Assembly: GCA_022601315.1 (NCBI GenBank)
Contig: JAHZIU010000039.1
Location: 1-5,231, forward strand
Direction: 5' to 3'
DNA length: 5,231 nucleotides
Origin: Betaproteobacteria bacterium
Lineage (GTDB): Bacteria > Pseudomonadota > Gammaproteobacteria > Burkholderiales > Nitrosomonadaceae
Position numbers and translations under genes: made by a program. The notes under the pieces were generated by a model. The model was given only the letters and a program-made list of their open reading frames with translations. It had not been told where the DNA came from and searched no databases. This document shows positions 1 to 5,231 of this stretch, piece by piece. Numbering within the stretch: position 1 is the stretch's first letter; every line of letters starts with the position of its first letter.

Positions 1-1
1 A

Positions 2-571
2 GTACCAACGGAAAAGATTGTACAGCAGATTATGGAAAGTGTAGGGTGGCATAAGCTCACTTGGCAACGACCTATGCTGTCATTCACTGTGCCAGGAATG
101 GAAATTGATTTTGGCGGTGTTGTTAAGGAATATGCTGTAGACCGCGCTGCGGCTTTATGTTGGGAAAACGGAATTAAGCACGGTATTGTGAATTTGGGTG
201 GTGACATCAAAATTATCGGCCCGCATCCTGATGGTAAGCCGTGGAAAGTTGGTATTAGTCACCCCAGAAAACCTGGGGCAGTCTTGCGCACACTGCTATT
301 GCATAATGGTGCTTTGGCTAGCAGTGGTGATTATGAACGTTGTATTACACTGAATGGTGTACGTTATGGGCATGTACTTAACCCGAAAACAGGTTGGCCG
401 GTCTCTAATATGGCGGCAGTTAGCGTTGTTGGTGATTTTTGCGTGGTGGCAGGTAGTGCCTCAACCATCGGAATGCTTAAGGAAAAGAATGGCCCAAACT
501 GGTTGAATGAATTAGGATTATCTCATGTGTGGGTCGATGTAGATGGTAATGTAGGCGGATCATTGGCTTAG
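2..571 (+). CDS. apbE: FAD:protein FMN transferase (ApbE family), 3' part only
   Basis: ApbE enzymes split FAD and attach FMN covalently to a Ser/Thr of target flavoproteins such as Nqr/Rnf subunits and other FMN-binding-domain proteins, usually outside the cytoplasm. The reading frame is open from base 2, so the gene starts before the window; 189 C-terminal residues remain of a family usually about 320-350 long. The ATG at 32 is internal. Family motifs in order, counted from base 2: DFGGVVKEYAVD (36-47, matching the usual DLGGxAKGYAVD), NLGGDI (64-69), SSGDYE (107-112) and GHVLNPKTGWP (123-133, matching HILDPxTGxP). The usual Mg2+-binding ADALST segment reads AGSAST here (150-155), with Gly151 where the metal-ligand Asp normally sits; Thr155 is kept. 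The stop overlaps the stop of the convergent glycosylase gene. The target flavoprotein cannot be told from this window. Family assignment is secure; activity is less certain because of the metal site. Confidence 0.93.
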   Translation, partial: VPTEKIVQQIMESVGWHKLTWQRPMLSFTVPGMEIDFGGVVKEYAVDRAAALCWENGIKHGIVNLGGDIKIIGPHPDGKPWKVGISHPRKPGAVLRTLLLHNGALASSGDYERCITLNGVRYGHVLNPKTGWPVSNMAAVSVVGDFCVVAGSASTIGMLKEKNGPNWLNELGLSHVWVDVDGNVGGSLA

Positions 572-1176
572 TTTTTAGTGCCTAAAATTTCAGATATTTT
601 TAATTTAAGAGCGGGCAACACTTCATTCTGGAACCAGGGATTTTTAATTAGCCAAATGTTATTTCGAGGGCTCGGATGAGGTAACGGCATGAAATCCGGC
701 CAATAGTGTTTCCATGAATTAACAGTTGTTGTTAAATTAGATTTTGTATTTTTTCCGAAATGCCAGTGTTGTGCATATTTTCCGATCACGAGTGTGAGTT
801 GAATATTTGGCATGTAAGCCAGCAACAAGTTTCGCCATTTCTCGGAACACTCTGGGCGGGGTGGCAAATCACCTGATTTTCCGGTGCCGGGATAGCAAAA
901 CCCCATCGGTAAAATGGCAATCTTTTCTGGATCATAGAATATCTCTGGACTAATATCCATCCATTCCCTGAGCCGCTTCCCGCTAGGGTCGTTAAATGGA
1001 ATACCTGTTTCGTGAACTTTTCTTCCAGGTGCTTGACCGGCAATAAGAATCTTAGCCTTTGGGTGAACCTGAAAAATTGGTTTGGCACCCATCGGCAAGT
1101 CAGGGACGCACAATGTGCAGTTCTTCACTTGCGCGATCAGCGGTATTTTATTTAGGTTTGAGATTGCAGTAGCCAT
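568..1176 (-). CDS. Uracil-DNA glycosylase superfamily protein, Fe-S type (COG1573-like)
   Basis: A 202-residue protein of the uracil-DNA glycosylase superfamily, whose members remove uracil or other deaminated bases from DNA at the start of base excision repair in the cytoplasm. Motif 1 is GQAPG (47-51), followed by a GIPFNDPSGKRLR segment (58-70); motif 3 is HPSPRN (167-172). Four cysteines, C20 and C23 (CxxC), C94 and C110, are spaced like the [4Fe-4S] ligands of family 4 enzymes, where the last two are also about 16 residues apart. In family 4 motif 1 is GEAPG with a catalytic Glu; here it is Gln48, so substrate and chemistry may differ. I chose the ATG at 1176; an in-frame TTG two codons upstream (1180-1182) is possible, and neither has a clear Shine-Dalgarno. 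The gene is convergent with apbE and 95 bp downstream of the sugar dehydrogenase, with a possible promoter of its own. The family is confident; real uracil excision is an inference. Confidence 0.87.
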   Translation of the reverse strand: MATAISNLNKIPLIAQVKNCTLCVPDLPMGAKPIFQVHPKAKILIAGQAPGRKVHETGIPFNDPSGKRLREWMDISPEIFYDPEKIAILPMGFCYPGTGKSGDLPPRPECSEKWRNLLLAYMPNIQLTLVIGKYAQHWHFGKNTKSNLTTTVNSWKHYWPDFMPLPHPSPRNNIWLIKNPWFQNEVLPALKLKISEILGTKN

Positions 1177-1209
1177 TTTCAACTGTTTATTTTGTTGATG
1201 TGGATATGC

Positions 1210-1239
1210 AACATATTTTTGAGTTTAGAAACCTGGCAA
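1210..1239 (-). promoter_or_regulatory. Candidate sigma-70 promoter for the glycosylase gene
   Basis: Reading the minus strand, TTGCCA (1239-1234, 5 of 6 matches to TTGACA) is followed after 18 bp by TATGTT (1215-1210, 4 of 6 matches to TATAAT). A transcript would begin near 1203 and leave a leader of about 27 bases before the ATG at 1176. This would let the glycosylase be expressed independently of the dehydrogenase upstream. It is a match by eye only, and such matches are common in AT-rich intergenic DNA. Confidence 0.35.
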
Positions 1240-1271
1240 TTGAGGCAGAAACATAGGATATTCCAGAGTTA

Positions 1272-2402
1272 TTATTCTGCTTTTGGTACAATCTTGAGAA
1301 TTTTCCCATCATTCTCATCCGTCAGTAGGTAAATCGCGCCGTCAGGCCCTTGTTCAACATCACGAAAGCGTAAAGTGTTTTTCAATAATTGCTCTTCACC
1401 GGCAATTTTATTACCATCAACCACAAGCCTTGCTACATGTGTACCTACCAGTGCGCCTATAAATAAGTTATTGCGCCATCCGGGGAATAGGCTACCGCTA
1501 TAAAACAACATACCCGAAGGAGCGATGGAGGGTGTCCAGTAAAAAATCGGTTCTTCAAAGCCTTGTTCCGCATGTTCATCTTTAATTGGAACCATTGAAT
1601 AATGGACGCCATAATTGGCTTTAGGCCAACCATAATTTTTCCCAGGTTTGGGAATATTTATTTCATCGCCACCACGTGGCCCATGTTCGTGTATCCATAG
1701 TTCACCAGTTTCTGGATTTAATGCGGCACCTTGAATATGGCGATGGCCATAAGACCAGATTTCAGGTTTGGCTTTGTTGTGTTTGACGAATGGGTTGTCT
1801 TTGGGTATTGAGCCGTCTGGTCGAATACGAATTAATTTGCCAATATGATTGCTGAGATTTTGTGCTTCCTCAATATGATTCCCTCGATCACCCAGTGTGA
1901 TGAATAGATTGCCATCCGGAGCAAAGACTAAGCGCGACCCAAAATGTTGTGCACCAACTGTTTTGGGTTCTTGTCGGAATATCACTTGCAGATCTTCCAA
2001 TTTTCCATCAATAAGTTTGGCTCTAGCAACTGCCGTACCCGCTTTGGCACCTTCTGGCTCCGCGTAAGAAAGATAAATGATCTGGTTACTCGCAAATTTT
2101 GGGTCAATTTCTACATCCAGCAAACCACCTTGTTGCATGGCAAATACTTTAGGTACACCTTTTACAGGCTCTGACACTTGACCATCCGGCGACACAATAC
2201 GTAGCTTGCCTACACGTTCCGTGACCAACATATTACCGTTTGGCATAAAGGTCATGCCCCAGGGAAAGTTTAGTCCTCTGGCAACTAATTTGACCTCGGA
2301 TTCTGTTTGTATGCGTTGTGCGTTTGCGTTAGATGAAACAAAAAAATGACCAATTAAGGAGGCAAAGATAAAGGACATTAAGATTGAGTGTTTGTGGATC
2401 AT
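1272..2402 (-). CDS. yliI: PQQ-dependent soluble aldose sugar dehydrogenase (YliI/Asd-like), periplasmic
   Basis: A 376-residue member of the soluble PQQ glucose/sorbosone dehydrogenase family, six-bladed beta-propellers that oxidise aldoses at C1 with pyrroloquinoline quinone and Ca2+. E. coli YliI (Asd) has nearly the same length. The start at 2402 is chosen because a strong GGGAGG lies 9 bp upstream and the protein then begins with a clear signal peptide: basic MIHKH, a hydrophobic core to about residue 22, and ANA|Q cleavage near 28/29. An in-frame TTG at 2466-2468 would add 22 residues before the signal peptide and is unlikely. Motifs: FPWGMTF (46-52), QHFGSRL (152-158, holding the probable catalytic base His153), GDRG (171-174), SYGHRHIQG (217-225, with the conserved PQQ-contacting Arg221), HEHGPRGGDEIN (238-249), NYGWP (256-260) and RDVEQGPDGAIYLLTDE (347-363). 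It lies 85 bp downstream of a PqqU-like receptor, which suggests the PQQ is imported. The sugar oxidised cannot be predicted. Confidence 0.93.
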   Translation of the reverse strand: MIHKHSILMSFIFASLIGHFFVSSNANAQRIQTESEVKLVARGLNFPWGMTFMPNGNMLVTERVGKLRIVSPDGQVSEPVKGVPKVFAMQQGGLLDVEIDPKFASNQIIYLSYAEPEGAKAGTAVARAKLIDGKLEDLQVIFRQEPKTVGAQHFGSRLVFAPDGNLFITLGDRGNHIEEAQNLSNHIGKLIRIRPDGSIPKDNPFVKHNKAKPEIWSYGHRHIQGAALNPETGELWIHEHGPRGGDEINIPKPGKNYGWPKANYGVHYSMVPIKDEHAEQGFEEPIFYWTPSIAPSGMLFYSGSLFPGWRNNLFIGALVGTHVARLVVDGNKIAGEEQLLKNTLRFRDVEQGPDGAIYLLTDENDGKILKIVPKAE

Positions 2403-2411
2403 TATATTTTG

Positions 2412-2417
2412 CCTCCC
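2412..2417 (-). promoter_or_regulatory. Ribosome binding site of the sugar dehydrogenase
   Basis: The minus strand reads GGGAGG, nearly the full anti-16S complement, with a 9-base spacer to the ATG at 2402. It is the clearest Shine-Dalgarno in the window and decides the start in favour of the ATG at 2402 over the upstream TTG at 2468. Confidence 0.8.
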
Positions 2418-2439
2418 GGCGGGTTTCTTGATATTTGAG

Positions 2440-2468
2440 AATGTACCATTCCTGTAGAAAAGCCTCAA
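2440..2468 (-). promoter_or_regulatory. Candidate extended -10 promoter for the sugar dehydrogenase
   Basis: On the minus strand TTGAGG (2468-2463) and TACATT (2445-2440) are 17 bp apart, each with 4 of 6 consensus matches, and a TG one base before the -10 (TGGTACATT) gives an extended -10 element. It lies wholly within the 85 bp gap between the receptor stop and the dehydrogenase start. If active, the dehydrogenase would have its own transcript besides any read-through from the receptor gene. It is a by-eye match only. Confidence 0.38.
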
Positions 2469-2487
2469 TACTGCCGGCTCAAATGGA

Positions 2488-4545
2488 TTAGAATGGCGTG
2501 ATACGAATACTTAATCCACCAAATACATTGATCGGCGCACCCGGTTCGAAATAACGACCAAAAGCGGCATTAATACGGGTATTCGCATTGTATTGTTCGT
2601 TAAACAGATTGTTGATGCCTACAAAAAGTGAACCGGTAATCCAGTTATTTTTTTTCTCCCAGCCCAACAACACTTGTCCTAGGTTATAGGCATTGTTGCT
2701 GGCAGTATTGGAGTCATCGACAAAAAAACTGCCAACCCGTTGTACATGGAATTGACTGAATAGTCCGGTAGGGTGCGCATAGCGTAGCAAGCCTTCCCAG
2801 CGATGTGTGGGAATGCCGGGAAATGCATTACCTTTTAGATTGCTGCCATTAACAATAAATTTCTCAAACTCGAAATTTGAATAAGTGTAGCTGACTTCGC
2901 CCCGCAAACCTTTCCATTCAGGCGTGGCTAGTTGTGTTTCAACACCAATTCTGCGTGATTGTCCTGTATTACGGAAAAAAGCACGCCCAGGTGATGAAGA
3001 TAATTCAAATCGTGTGATTTCGTTTCTTGAATGAATGTGAAATACGGTTGCTTCATATTGGAATCCGGCAGAATGACCACGAAAACCAAGTTCTTTACTT
3101 AAAGAAGTTTGTGGATCAAGGTTAGGGTTAAAACCACCTGTACCAGTTGGATTATTCAGTAGTTCAGTAGTTGTTGGTGCTTCAAAAACGGAGGCAACGT
3201 TGGTATATATCTGTTGGTTTTCATTCAGATGATACACAAGCCCCACTGTTCCACTGGCCTGAGACAATGTTCTGTTACCTGATTGATTGCCATCTGCCAT
3301 GAAAGTGTCTTTTACGTGATAACGCAGCCAATCCCAACGACCACCCACGACCAGATCCAGCTTGTTTAAAACTTTCCATTCGTTACGGAAAAATGGTCCC
3401 ACACTTTGTACTTGTTCAGTTTGATTTAAAGTTTGCACGCCTCGAATACCAAAATCGTTATTAAACCGCTGACGGTCATCGTTCTGTATACCATAGTCAA
3501 CACCTAGTAAAAGACGGTTTGGTCGGTTAAACAGGGTGTGATTATGTACAAATTGAATAGCTAATCCACCCACCCACCGATCAAATTGTACTTGCCCGCC
3601 GCCAGTGAATGGCAGGCGATTCTGAAAATCTCGATGTAAAAAATGCGCTGTGAACGTTAATTCCTTGTTTGCAGCAGGTCTTTTGCGATAGCGTATGGCT
3701 ACTTGTTCTTGACTGACTTCTTCGCCGGCATTAAATTGCAAATTGCGTGGGGCTGCTTGTTGTGGGTTCGAGCGCACCTGATCACGAGTTAGACCACCAG
3801 GGTCTCTTGATTCTGGTGAATAAAACTTTCTAAATATAACCATTAAATCAGAATTATTACTCGTTTTAAAATTCATTTTTGCCTGAGAAAAGAAATTTTG
3901 CACGTTACTGTGTGCACGCCAACCCCGTTGTTGCATGTGCGAGCCGAATAATGTGTAATCAAAATTTTTCTGTTGTCCTCCGGCAAATAGCTCTGATTTA
4001 AAGAAACCATATTGTCCAAACACTTGACGAGGGGTAAATACAATTTTTTCATTAGGCGCACCACGCGTTGTCATATTAATTAAGCCACCAGATGCGTTAC
4101 CGTACAGTGATGCTGAAGGGCCACGCAAAATATCCATACTTTCAATCAGTGATGGATCAATAGAATCTAGCTGCGTCTGCCCATCTGGCAACGTTTGCGG
4201 AATTCCATCCACCCGCATATGAATCCCACGAACGCCAAACGGCGAACGAGCCCCGAAACCACGTATTGAAATACGTAAATCCTGCGCAAAATTAAATTGA
4301 TTTTGAATAAAAACACCAGGTGTGCCACGTACGAATTCATCCAACGTGGCTCCAGGCTGGTAATCTTGTTGTTTGCCTCGTTCATGATAAGTAATGGCAT
4401 TGGGAATTTCACCAGCTTGTTTTTCACTGCGTGTTGCCGTGACGTTAATAGGTTTAAGTGTAACGGGTTCTGGTATCTTGGTTTCTTGTGCCTGGGCAAT
4501 AGATGTGGCTAACATGATGGCAATCAGAATATAGAAATAGATCAC
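2488..4545 (-). CDS. pqqU: TonB-dependent outer-membrane receptor, PqqU (YncD)-like, probable PQQ importer
   Basis: A 685-residue TonB-dependent transporter: a 22-stranded outer-membrane barrel with an N-terminal plug, driven by TonB-ExbBD. After a signal peptide (about 1-19, ending AQA), a TonB-box-like PINVTATR lies at 32-39 and the plug spans about 45-165, with SIRGFGAR (93-100), VDGIP (112-116), ILRGPSASLYGNASGG (139-154). The barrel follows, with an INNLFNEQY end motif (644-652) and a terminal Phe typical of BAM substrates. From memory it matches E. coli YncD/PqqU (about 700 residues) at many points: AQDL-x2-SIRGFG, LYGNASGG, DPGGLT (248-253), NPQQA (260-264), a DDxNT segment (610-614) and GRYxEP (664-669). 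PqqU imports PQQ, and the next gene encodes a PQQ enzyme. The GTG at 4545 is the only usual start that leaves a whole signal peptide, but it has no clear Shine-Dalgarno and gives an N-region without Lys or Arg. An in-frame ATC at 4555-4557 may mark a lost ATG. The receptor assignment is near certain; PQQ as substrate is a good inference. Confidence 0.88.
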   Translation of the reverse strand: MIYFYILIAIMLATSIAQAQETKIPEPVTLKPINVTATRSEKQAGEIPNAITYHERGKQQDYQPGATLDEFVRGTPGVFIQNQFNFAQDLRISIRGFGARSPFGVRGIHMRVDGIPQTLPDGQTQLDSIDPSLIESMDILRGPSASLYGNASGGLINMTTRGAPNEKIVFTPRQVFGQYGFFKSELFAGGQQKNFDYTLFGSHMQQRGWRAHSNVQNFFSQAKMNFKTSNNSDLMVIFRKFYSPESRDPGGLTRDQVRSNPQQAAPRNLQFNAGEEVSQEQVAIRYRKRPAANKELTFTAHFLHRDFQNRLPFTGGGQVQFDRWVGGLAIQFVHNHTLFNRPNRLLLGVDYGIQNDDRQRFNNDFGIRGVQTLNQTEQVQSVGPFFRNEWKVLNKLDLVVGGRWDWLRYHVKDTFMADGNQSGNRTLSQASGTVGLVYHLNENQQIYTNVASVFEAPTTTELLNNPTGTGGFNPNLDPQTSLSKELGFRGHSAGFQYEATVFHIHSRNEITRFELSSSPGRAFFRNTGQSRRIGVETQLATPEWKGLRGEVSYTYSNFEFEKFIVNGSNLKGNAFPGIPTHRWEGLLRYAHPTGLFSQFHVQRVGSFFVDDSNTASNNAYNLGQVLLGWEKKNNWITGSLFVGINNLFNEQYNANTRINAAFGRYFEPGAPINVFGGLSIRITPF

Positions 4546-4697
4546 TGGTGAGCGGATTAATTAAAAGGTGATGACAAGAAATATTGATGATGCAGCAGTT
4601 ACGTAAGTCATATTGACATGAAACTTTTTTTAAAAGTAGAAACTGAGTTATGAGTGTAACTGTATTTTTATAAAGCGTGGTATTCATGTAATTGATC
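4546..4697. other. Intergenic region between the receptor gene and the insertion sequence
   Basis: About 150 bp, AT-rich. I see no convincing Fur box, riboswitch or strong sigma-70 promoter for the receptor on the minus strand. It holds a short A/T palindrome at 4623-4637 (ACTTTT, three bases, AAAAGT). It also holds a 16-codon minus-strand reading frame (4561-4611) that is in frame with the receptor and ends in TAA 15 bases before its GTG start. On the plus strand TTGACA (4613-4618) and TAGAAA (4637-4642) are 18 bp apart and point toward the transposase, a weak candidate promoter. Confidence 0.5.
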
Positions 4698-4720
4698 GGT
4701 ACTGCCAAGTTAACTGTACC
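4698..4720 (+). repeat. Candidate left terminal inverted repeat of the IS6-family element
   Basis: GGTACTGCCAAGTTAA (4698-4713) is the best candidate terminus by position and its leading GG. The stretch is also an imperfect palindrome, GGTAC at 4698-4702 against GTACC at 4716-4720, with 8 of 11 pairs matching. A terminal repeat is only established by its partner at the other end, which is not present here, so this is a placement guess. Confidence 0.35.
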
Positions 4721-4737
4721 TGGGCGATAAAAACAGA

Positions 4738-5231
4738 ATGAAAAATTCAACGTTCCTATACAAACACTACAGATTTCCACCAGAAATCATTCAGCACACA
4801 GTGTGGCTCTATCATCGATTTAACTTAAGTCACCGTAATATCGAAGATCTGTTGGCTGAAAAGGGAATCGTAGTGACCCATGAATCGATTCGTCTATGGT
4901 GTAACAAGTTTGGTTCAGTATATGCCAAGAAGCTGAGACGCCAACATCAAGGATACGGCGATACTTTTTTCCTTGATGAAGTATTCGTAAAGATTTAAGG
5001 CAAGCAACTGTATTTATGGCGAGCAGTAGACCAGGACGGTGAAGTGGTCGATATATTGCTTCAAGCACGTCGAGATGGCAAAGCTGCCAAGCGCTTCTTC
5101 AAACGTTTTCTCAAGAAACACCGAGATGAACCGAGAAGAATCGTCACTGATAAGTTGAAAAGTTACGGCGTCGCCCACCGAGAACTTGTCCCCGACACGA
5201 TTCACGATACTTCTCAATACGCCAACAACCG
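4738..5231 (+). pseudogene. IS6-family DDE transposase, interrupted by an in-frame stop and cut by the window edge
   Basis: From the ATG at 4738 the frame reads through the family N-terminus (YRFPPEIIQH, 11-20), a helix-turn-helix region (about 30-59) and LDEVFVKI (79-86) holding the first catalytic Asp, D80. Codon 87 is TAA (4996-4998). The same frame then continues unbroken to the edge with family sequence: LYLWRAVDQDGEVVD, ARRDGKAAKRFFKRFL, and VTDKLKSYGVAHRELVP, which carries the second catalytic Asp at codon 138 (5149-5151). The third residue, Glu, is expected just past the edge after NNR. Nothing is missing around the stop: relatives read about KINGKQ where this reads KI-stop-GKQ, so this is a nonsense change rather than a frameshift or deletion. 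The first fragment has the DNA-binding domain and one catalytic Asp only. No intact transposase is expected unless the stop is a sequencing error or is read through. Confidence 0.88.

Larger units (their letters stand above)
4698..5231 (+). mobile_element. IS6-family insertion sequence, left part, running off the right edge
   Basis: The element is recognised from its transposase, which begins at 4738. IS6 elements are about 700-900 bp, carry one transposase, have short terminal inverted repeats and move by replicative transposition with 8 bp target duplications. The left end is placed tentatively at 4698, where GGTACTGCCAAGTTAA lies 40 bp before the transposase start; this position and the GG at the outer edge suit an IS6 terminus. 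The right end, its inverted repeat and the target duplication are outside the window, so the boundary is unproven. Because the transposase is broken, this copy could move only with enzyme supplied by an intact relative. Confidence 0.75.

Noticed and set aside
786..1088. 100-codon minus-strand frame inside the glycosylase gene
   Set aside because: It is a shifted frame of the glycosylase, whose own frame carries the family motifs; the product shows no domain.
1194..1214. TGTTG/CAACA inverted repeat as a terminator between the dehydrogenase and glycosylase genes
   Set aside because: The 5 bp stem has an 11-base loop, and the T run follows on the plus strand, the wrong side for the minus-strand dehydrogenase.
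1944..2174. 76-codon open frame on the plus strand inside the sugar dehydrogenase gene
   Set aside because: It is antisense to a strongly supported gene, its product has no recognisable domain, and it has no ribosome binding site that I can see.
2461..2479. Possible intrinsic terminator after the receptor gene (AGCC/GGCT stem followed by TTTT on the minus strand)
   Set aside because: The stem is only 4 bp with an 11-base loop and a short T run; it also overlaps the better promoter candidate.
4167..4512. Open frames on both strands over the receptor plug region
   Set aside because: They overlap the plug-coding frame, which has clear motifs, and their products look like out-of-frame translation.
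4561..4611. 16-codon upstream reading frame as a regulatory leader peptide
   Set aside because: It has no Shine-Dalgarno and no meaningful codon pattern; noted only because it is in frame with the receptor.
4623..4637. ACTTTT/AAAAGT palindrome as a terminator or operator
   Set aside because: A 6 bp all but A/T stem with a 3-base loop is too weak for a terminator, and it resembles no operator I know; it is easily explained by AT-rich sequence.
4546..4697. Fur box upstream of the TonB receptor, which would suggest an iron-siderophore receptor
   Set aside because: No GATAATGATAATCATTATC-like 19-mer was found on either strand; the ATTGATGATG stretch has too few matches.
4820..5217. Two minus-strand frames of 82 and 67 codons opposite the transposase
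   Set aside because: They are antisense shadows of the transposase frame, which matches the IS6 family on both sides of its stop.

Overview
The window is chromosomal sequence from a Gram-negative bacterium, most likely a proteobacterium. An outer-membrane TonB-dependent receptor and a periplasmic PQQ sugar dehydrogenase with a signal peptide both require a two-membrane envelope, and both resemble E. coli proteins (YncD/PqqU and YliI). Base composition looks moderately AT-rich. A beta- or gammaproteobacterium is likely, but nothing here fixes the genus.

Layout, left to right. (1) Bases 2-571, plus strand: the 3' part of an apbE-type FAD:protein FMN transferase gene that begins before the window. 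(2) Bases 568-1176, minus strand: a small Fe-S-type member of the uracil-DNA glycosylase superfamily, convergent with apbE; the two stop codons overlap by 4 bp (568-571). (3) Bases 1272-2402, minus strand: a secreted soluble aldose sugar dehydrogenase of the PQQ-dependent beta-propeller family. (4) Bases 2488-4545, minus strand: a 685-residue TonB-dependent receptor closely resembling E. coli YncD, now known as the PQQ transporter PqqU. (5) Bases 4546-4697: intergenic. (6) From about 4698 to the right edge, plus strand: the left part of an IS6-family insertion sequence whose transposase is broken by an in-frame TAA at 4996-4998.

The central observation is the pairing of genes 3 and 4. The receptor lies directly upstream of the dehydrogenase on the same strand, 85 bp apart. 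If the receptor imports PQQ, as its resemblance to PqqU suggests, the pair is a self-contained module: the receptor brings the cofactor through the outer membrane and the periplasmic apo-dehydrogenase uses it there. The two genes are not necessarily one transcript, because a plausible extended -10 promoter sits in the gap. No PQQ biosynthesis gene is visible in this window.

Other points worth a look are a Gly at the usual Mg2+-ligand Asp of ApbE, a Gln at the usual catalytic Glu position of the glycosylase, and a doubtful start (GTG, with a possible lost ATG at an upstream ATC) for the receptor beside the insertion sequence.
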